From Comamonas sp. KCTC 72670 (lineage in GTDB: Bacteria; Myxococcota; Myxococcia; Myxococcales; Myxococcaceae): a DNA stretch of 64,000 nucleotides. Position numbers and translations under genes: made by a program. Below are positions 60,094 to 64,000 of this stretch, one piece after another (the stretch's first letter is position 1; every line of letters starts with the position of its first letter). The notes under the pieces were generated by a model, which worked only from the letters and a program-made list of their open reading frames with translations, did not search any database and had not been told where the DNA came from. Location: NCBI GenBank assembly GCA_014656495.1, contig BNCN01000003.1, positions 310,001-374,000 of the forward strand. Direction: 5' to 3'.

Positions 60094-60474
60094 TCAGGTG
60101 GTGACGACCACGCCGTCGCGCACCGTCACCGGCCACGGCGTCAGCCGCCCGCCCGCGCACGGGCCGCCCACGCACAGGCCGTCCTCCACCTGGAACAGCG
60201 CGCCGTGCCAGCCGCAGACGATGAGGCCCTTGTCGGGCGTCAGGTAGCGGTCCAGCTCGCGCGCCAGGGGCAGGCCCGCGTGGGGGCACCGGTCCACGTA
60301 GCCATGGACCGCGTCCCCCTTGCGCACCAGGAAGCCGTGGAAGAAGGCGTCGCCAATCTGCAGCACGAGGTTGCGCGAGCCCGGGTCCTCCAGCGCGCTC
60401 ACCGGCAGCAGCTTCACGTTGGCCGGTGTCGTCCACACCCGCTTGCGCGCCGGCGCGCCGCCCTCCGTGCTCAC
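60094..60474 (-). CDS. Rieske [2Fe-2S] ferredoxin-type protein
   Basis: A 126-residue soluble protein. The Rieske cluster ligands are both present: CPHAGLPLA near residue 63 and CGWHGALF near residue 87. The GTG start follows the hmgA stop by seven bases and its GAGGG ribosome binding site overlaps that stop, so it is the third gene of the hppD-hmgA operon. It may supply electrons to an oxygenase or act in redox balance of tyrosine breakdown; neither homogentisate nor hydroxyphenylpyruvate dioxygenase needs a ferredoxin, so its role here is unclear. Confidence 0.85.
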   Translation of the reverse strand: MSTEGGAPARKRVWTTPANVKLLPVSALEDPGSRNLVLQIGDAFFHGFLVRKGDAVHGYVDRCPHAGLPLARELDRYLTPDKGLIVCGWHGALFQVEDGLCVGGPCAGGRLTPWPVTVRDGVVVTT

Positions 60475-60481
60475 GAGGCCC

Positions 60482-61819
60482 TCAAGGCAGCTTCGCCTTC
60501 TGGAAGCCAGACCAGCACGCGTCGTAGTCCGGCTGGAGCCCCGGGGACTCCATGGCGAAGCGCGTGGGGCGGATGACCCAGCGCGACTCGAACATGAAGG
60601 CCAGCGTGTCCTTGATTTTGTGCGGCTTCAGGTCCGCCTGCACCGCCTGCTCGTAGCTGGCCTTGTCCGGGCCGTGGCCGCTCATGCAGTTGTGCAGCGA
60701 CGCGCCGCCGGGCGCGAAGCCACCGGCCTTGGCGTCGTAGACGCCGTGCACCAGGCCCATGAACTCGCTCATCACGTTGCGGTGGAACCAGGGCGGCCGG
60801 AAGGTGCCCTCCGCCACCATCCACCGCGGCGGGAAGATGACGAAGTCGCAGTTGGCAGTGCCCGGCACCTCACTGGGCGACGTGAGGACCGTGAAGATGG
60901 ACGGGTCCGGGTGGTCGAAGCTCACCGTGTTGATGGTGTTGAACCGGGACAAGTCGTACTTGTACGGCGCCAGGTTCCCGTGCCACGCCACCACGTCCAG
61001 CGGCGAGTGCGCGTACCGCGCCGCCCACAGGCGGCCCTGGAACTTCTGCACCACCTCCGTGGGACGGTCCACGTCCTCGAAGGCCGCCACGGGCGTGAGG
61101 AAGTCGCGCGGGTTCGCCAGGCCGTTGGCGCCAATGGGCCCCAGGTCCGGCAGCCGGAACTGCGCGCCGTGATTCTCACAGACGTAGCCGGAGGCCTGCC
61201 CTTCGGGCAGCTCCACCCGGAAGCGCACGCCCCGGGGCACCACGCCCAGCTCCCCCGGCGACACGTCCATCACGCCCAGCTCGGTGACGAGCCGCAGCCG
61301 CCCCGCCTGCGGGACGAGGAGCAGCTCGCCGTCCGCGTCGAAGAACACGCGGTCCACCATGGAGCGGTTGGCCGCATACAGGTGGATGCTGATGCCCGCG
61401 CCCGTCCCCACGTCGCCGTTGCCCGCGTAGGTGACGAGCCCGTCCACGAAGTCCGTGGGCGCGGCCGGGGCCGGCCGCGGGTCCCACCGCAGCCGGTTGG
61501 GCGACACCGGCACCTCGTCGAAGGGGCCGCTGCGCAGCGCCCCCTGCGGCAGCGGCTGGAACGCCGGGTGCGCGGCGCTGGGCCGCAGGCGGTACAGCCA
61601 CGAGCGGTGGTTCTCCCGGCGCGGCGCGGTGAAGGCCGAGCCCGACAGCTGCTCGGCATACAGGCCGTACGGCGTCCGCTGGGGCGAGTTCTGCCCCACG
61701 GGCAGTGCGCCGGGCACCGCCTCGGTGGCGAACTCGTTGCCGAAGCCGGAAAGGTACGCGCCGGGAGCCGTCTTGAGGGCGCTCCCCGGCGCCACCTCGG
61801 TGTGAGGCTGGGTGGTCAC
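60482..61819 (-). CDS. hmgA: homogentisate 1,2-dioxygenase
   Basis: A 445-residue cytosolic non-heme iron dioxygenase that opens the homogentisate ring to maleylacetoacetate. The start [20 protein letters not shown] is strongly conserved in HmgA. Iron-binding residues are visible in the C-terminal part: His and Glu in [12 protein letters not shown] near residue 350 and His in [15 protein letters not shown] near 385. It lies 30 bases downstream of hppD, which makes its substrate. Genes for the next two steps (maleylacetoacetate isomerase, fumarylacetoacetase) are not in the window. Confidence 0.96.
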   Translation of the reverse strand: MTTQPHTEVAPGSALKTAPGAYLSGFGNEFATEAVPGALPVGQNSPQRTPYGLYAEQLSGSAFTAPRRENHRSWLYRLRPSAAHPAFQPLPQGALRSGPFDEVPVSPNRLRWDPRPAPAAPTDFVDGLVTYAGNGDVGTGAGISIHLYAANRSMVDRVFFDADGELLLVPQAGRLRLVTELGVMDVSPGELGVVPRGVRFRVELPEGQASGYVCENHGAQFRLPDLGPIGANGLANPRDFLTPVAAFEDVDRPTEVVQKFQGRLWAARYAHSPLDVVAWHGNLAPYKYDLSRFNTINTVSFDHPDPSIFTVLTSPSEVPGTANCDFVIFPPRWMVAEGTFRPPWFHRNVMSEFMGLVHGVYDAKAGGFAPGGASLHNCMSGHGPDKASYEQAVQADLKPHKIKDTLAFMFESRWVIRPTRFAMESPGLQPDYDACWSGFQKAKLP

Positions 61820-61849
61820 CGGAATCTCCTGGGAAGCGCGACGCGCGGA

Positions 61850-62923
61850 CTAGCTGCCCGGGTCGACCTTGATGACGCCGCGGCGAATCTGGTCCAGCTC
61901 GATGGACTCGAAGAGCGCCTGGAAGTTGCCGTTGCCGAAGCCCTCGTTGCCCTTGCGCTGGATGATCTCGAAGAAGATGGGGCCGAAGAGGTTCTCGGTG
62001 AAGATCTGCAGCAGCAGCCCCTCCTCCTCGTTGCCGTCGATGAGGATGCGGTTCTTCCGCATCCGCGCCAGGTCCTCGCCGTGGTTGGGCACGCGCTTGT
62101 CCACCAGGTCGTAGTAGGTGTCGATGGTGTCCTGCAGGGACACACCGCGCGCGCGCAGCTTCTCCACGGTGCCGTAGATGTCCGGCGTGGTGAGTGCCAG
62201 GTGCTGGATGCCCTCGCCGTTGTACTGGCGGATGAACTCCTCGATCTGCGACTTGTCGTCCTGGCTCTCGTTGAGCGGGATGCGGATGGCCTGGTCCGGG
62301 GCGATCATCGCCTGGCTGAACAGGCCCGTGGCCTGCCCCTTGATGTCGAAGTACTTCTGCTCGGTGAAGCCGAAGATGCGGCTGTAGAAGGACGACCAGG
62401 TGCGCATCTGGCCGCGCCGCACGTTGTGCGTCAGGTGGTCCAGCGTCTCCAGGCCCACGCTGTTCTTCGCCTCGGCCTCCTCGGCGCCGGGGAGCTCCTG
62501 CCAGGTGTCATAGAGCGAGCCCTTCGCGCCGTGACGGTCCACGAGATACAGCAGGCTGCCGCCGATGCCCTCCAGGACATAGGAGCCCTCGCCCAGCGAA
62601 CCGCGCTCCGGGTCAGCGGCCTTCGCGCCGCGCTCCAGCGCCATCTCGTACGCCGCGCGCGCGTTGGCCACGCGGAAGGCCATTCCGCTGGCGGAGGCGC
62701 CGTGCGCCGCGCGGAACTCGGCGGCCTGCCCCTCCGTCTCGCGGTTGATGAGCAGGTTGATGCCGCCCTGCTTGTAGCGAATCAGCTCCTTGGTCGGGTG
62801 CTTGGAGTACGCGGTGAACCCCAGCCGCTCGAAGAGGCGCACCATCACCTCGGGCTCGGGGCTCGTGAACTCCACGAACTCGAAACCGTTCAGCCCCAGC
62901 GGGTTCTCTGCCGTATCCACCAT
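61850..62923 (-). CDS. hppD: 4-hydroxyphenylpyruvate dioxygenase
   Basis: A 357-residue cytosolic enzyme that converts 4-hydroxyphenylpyruvate to homogentisate. Two tandem vicinal-oxygen-chelate domains are present. The iron ligands are His in TLDHLTHNV near residue 180, His in GIQHLALTT near 262 and Glu in IFFEIIQRKGNEGFGNGNF near 337. The ATG at 62923 is supported by GGAGGT ten bases upstream; upstream codons in frame look non-coding. It is the first gene of the tyrosine catabolism operon. Confidence 0.96.
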   Translation of the reverse strand: MVDTAENPLGLNGFEFVEFTSPEPEVMVRLFERLGFTAYSKHPTKELIRYKQGGINLLINRETEGQAAEFRAAHGASASGMAFRVANARAAYEMALERGAKAADPERGSLGEGSYVLEGIGGSLLYLVDRHGAKGSLYDTWQELPGAEEAEAKNSVGLETLDHLTHNVRRGQMRTWSSFYSRIFGFTEQKYFDIKGQATGLFSQAMIAPDQAIRIPLNESQDDKSQIEEFIRQYNGEGIQHLALTTPDIYGTVEKLRARGVSLQDTIDTYYDLVDKRVPNHGEDLARMRKNRILIDGNEEEGLLLQIFTENLFGPIFFEIIQRKGNEGFGNGNFQALFESIELDQIRRGVIKVDPGS

Positions 62924-63288
62924 GACACCACCTCCAGGTATCGCTGAGCACGGGAAACAGCTCCCCGCGCAGTTCACGAGACGCCCCTGACGCGGGGCCC
63001 CTTCCACCGCCAAAAGTAGGAACGGGCTCCTTGCGGAAAAAGTACAAAGACCTGCCAGAGACTGTCAGCCGGATGCACAGCGCCTCGCGTCGTGAATCCC
63101 GCTTCAACTCCCCCCGGCGCCACGCCGCCCGAGCGGCGCGCGGGTGTTCAGGAGCGGACGCTGACGGCGCGCCGGACGCCCGGCTCCCTGCCCGCTCTCG
63201 ACTCAGCCGTTCCTGCGCGCCCGGAACAAGGCAGGCTGCATCGTGCATAGGTAGAAAGCGCTGCCTGCCTTCGGACCCGACCAACTGC
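62924..63288. other. 365-bp divergent control region of hppD and a PAS sensor gene
   Basis: No gene is supported. The frame of the sensor gene stays open back to an ATG at 63073, but that stretch is Arg- and Cys-rich and looks non-coding. Two AAAAGTA copies (63012-63018 and 63038-63044, 26 bases apart) stand out in otherwise GC-rich DNA about 90-120 bases before the hppD start; they may mark the promoter or a regulator site. Confidence 0.4.
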
Positions 63289-64000
63289 GTGAAACATCTC
63301 ACTTCCCAGACCGAACCTGCTGCTCCCGGTGGTGAACTCGGCGCCCTTCTGCGGACGCATGACTGGAGCCGGACGAAGCTCGGCCCCTACGCGTCGTGGA
63401 CGCGGTCATTGAAGTCCTTCGTCGCCATGATTCTGGAGATGCCCGCCCCGGCCATCATCTTCTGGGGCGACGACCTCATCCAGCTCTACAACGATGGCTA
63501 CGCCGTCATCATGGGCCCCCGGCATCCCCGCTACCTGGGCGCCACCTACCGGGAGTGCTGGCCCGACACCTATCCCGTCATCCACCCCTGGATGCGCAAG
63601 GTCCTGGAGACGGGCGAAATCAAGCAGGTGGAGAAGACCTTCTTCCTGCTCACCCGCTACGGGTTCAACGAGGAGGCCTACTTCACCTTCGACTTCAGCC
63701 CCTTGCGGGATGACGAGGGCCGCATCGCGGGCATCCTCCAGGTGGTCTTCGAGGTCACCGACGTCGTGCTCAGCGAGCGCCGCCTGGCGACGCTCCGCGC
63801 GCTGGCCCCTCGCGTGGAAGCCACCGAGAACCCCACCCCGGACGCCATCCGCGCGCTGGCCGACAACGTGAAGGACATCCCCTTCGCGCTCATCTACCAC
63901 TACGACCGGGCCACGCAGCGGCTGGCGCTCACGGGCACCTCGGGGCTCGACGGGCTCTCGCGGGACTCCGCCCCGGTGGACCTGGAGCGCATCACCGAGG
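63289..64000 (+). CDS. PAS-domain sensor protein, N-terminal fragment (probably histidine kinase)
   Basis: The gene runs off the window after 237 codons. The GTG at 63289 is the most likely start; the family-like sequence begins about 15 residues on (LGALLRTHDWSRTKLGPYAS). A PAS-like domain covers about residues 40-165 (PAPAIIFWGDDLIQLYNDGY, YRECWPDTYPV, YFTFDFSPLRDDEGRIAGIL), and a GAF-like domain begins near 190 (NVKDIPFALIYHYD). This start is common in hybrid histidine kinases of myxobacteria, so kinase and receiver domains probably lie beyond the end. It is divergent from hppD. The signal is unknown. Confidence 0.72.
   Translation, partial: MKHLTSQTEPAAPGGELGALLRTHDWSRTKLGPYASWTRSLKSFVAMILEMPAPAIIFWGDDLIQLYNDGYAVIMGPRHPRYLGATYRECWPDTYPVIHPWMRKVLETGEIKQVEKTFFLLTRYGFNEEAYFTFDFSPLRDDEGRIAGILQVVFEVTDVVLSERRLATLRALAPRVEATENPTPDAIRALADNVKDIPFALIYHYDRATQRLALTGTSGLDGLSRDSAPVDLERITE

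Noticed and set aside
63073-63288. Earlier ATG start for the PAS sensor gene
   Set aside because: The frame is open, but the 72 codons are Arg/Cys/Ser-rich and look non-coding; the GTG at 63289 is preferred.
1-64000. tRNA, rRNA, CRISPR arrays, insertion sequences or attachment sites
   Set aside because: No cloverleaf with CCA end, no spaced identical repeats, no transposase or integrase motifs were found on reading both strands.

Overview
The window is high-GC DNA from a delta-proteobacterium of the Myxococcales type, most likely Myxococcaceae (Myxococcus or Corallococcus). The call rests on a MYXO-CTERM-like C-terminus on a secreted amidase, DUF4388 and GspE-N signalling fusions, many lipoproteins and secreted proteases, and very dense overlapping genes. 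I found no rRNA, tRNA, CRISPR array or insertion sequence.

Layout. 1-20335 is housekeeping: the 5' end of gap, a golvesin-domain amidase, dgkA, an FAD-dependent dehydrogenase, an RlmI-type methyltransferase, a degenerate YhaM-like protein, a multidomain signalling protein, a tatD/HEAT/metG operon, a TANGO2-like protein, a holB-holA-methyltransferase operon and a cyclic-nucleotide-type MscS channel. 20464-32296 is biosynthetic cluster 1: a one-module PKS with order KS-AT-KR-DH-ACP-TE, a membrane-anchored alpha/beta hydrolase, and an NRPS with order formyltransferase-half C-A(Gly code, interrupted by a luciferase-like monooxygenase)-PCP. 32417-39236 is accessory: a secreted GH30 glycosidase with a ricin domain, a MACPF pore-former with three 52-residue repeats, and a short UvrA paralogue divergent from a TetR regulator with a palindrome between them. 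39683-53908 is biosynthetic cluster 2: twelve tightly packed genes on one strand encoding a CitE-like lyase, an alpha-oxoamine synthase, a MaoC hydratase, a quinone-oxidoreductase-like reductase, ACP, class III aminotransferase, hot-dog thioesterase, FabZ-like protein, KS, truncated KS-like protein, acyl-AMP ligase and an NRPS (PCP-C-A-PCP-C). 53968-64000 returns to accessory and catabolic genes: two lipoproteins, an M57-type metalloprotease, a trypsin-like protease, a MATE exporter, and a tyrosine catabolism operon (hppD, hmgA, Rieske protein), ending in the start of a PAS sensor protein.

How they work together (inference). Cluster 2 looks able to build an acyl chain with a dissociated KS/KS-like/FabZ/ACP set, convert an acyl thioester to an amino-ketone or amine with the PLP enzymes, and join an activated acid, one amino acid and that amine on the NRPS, whose last domain is a C domain without a thioesterase. 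Cluster 1 would give a very small formyl-glycine-derived or glyoxylate-derived polyketide. The UvrA-like/TetR pair between the clusters could be self-resistance to a DNA-acting product. I could not match either cluster to a known compound from sequence alone.
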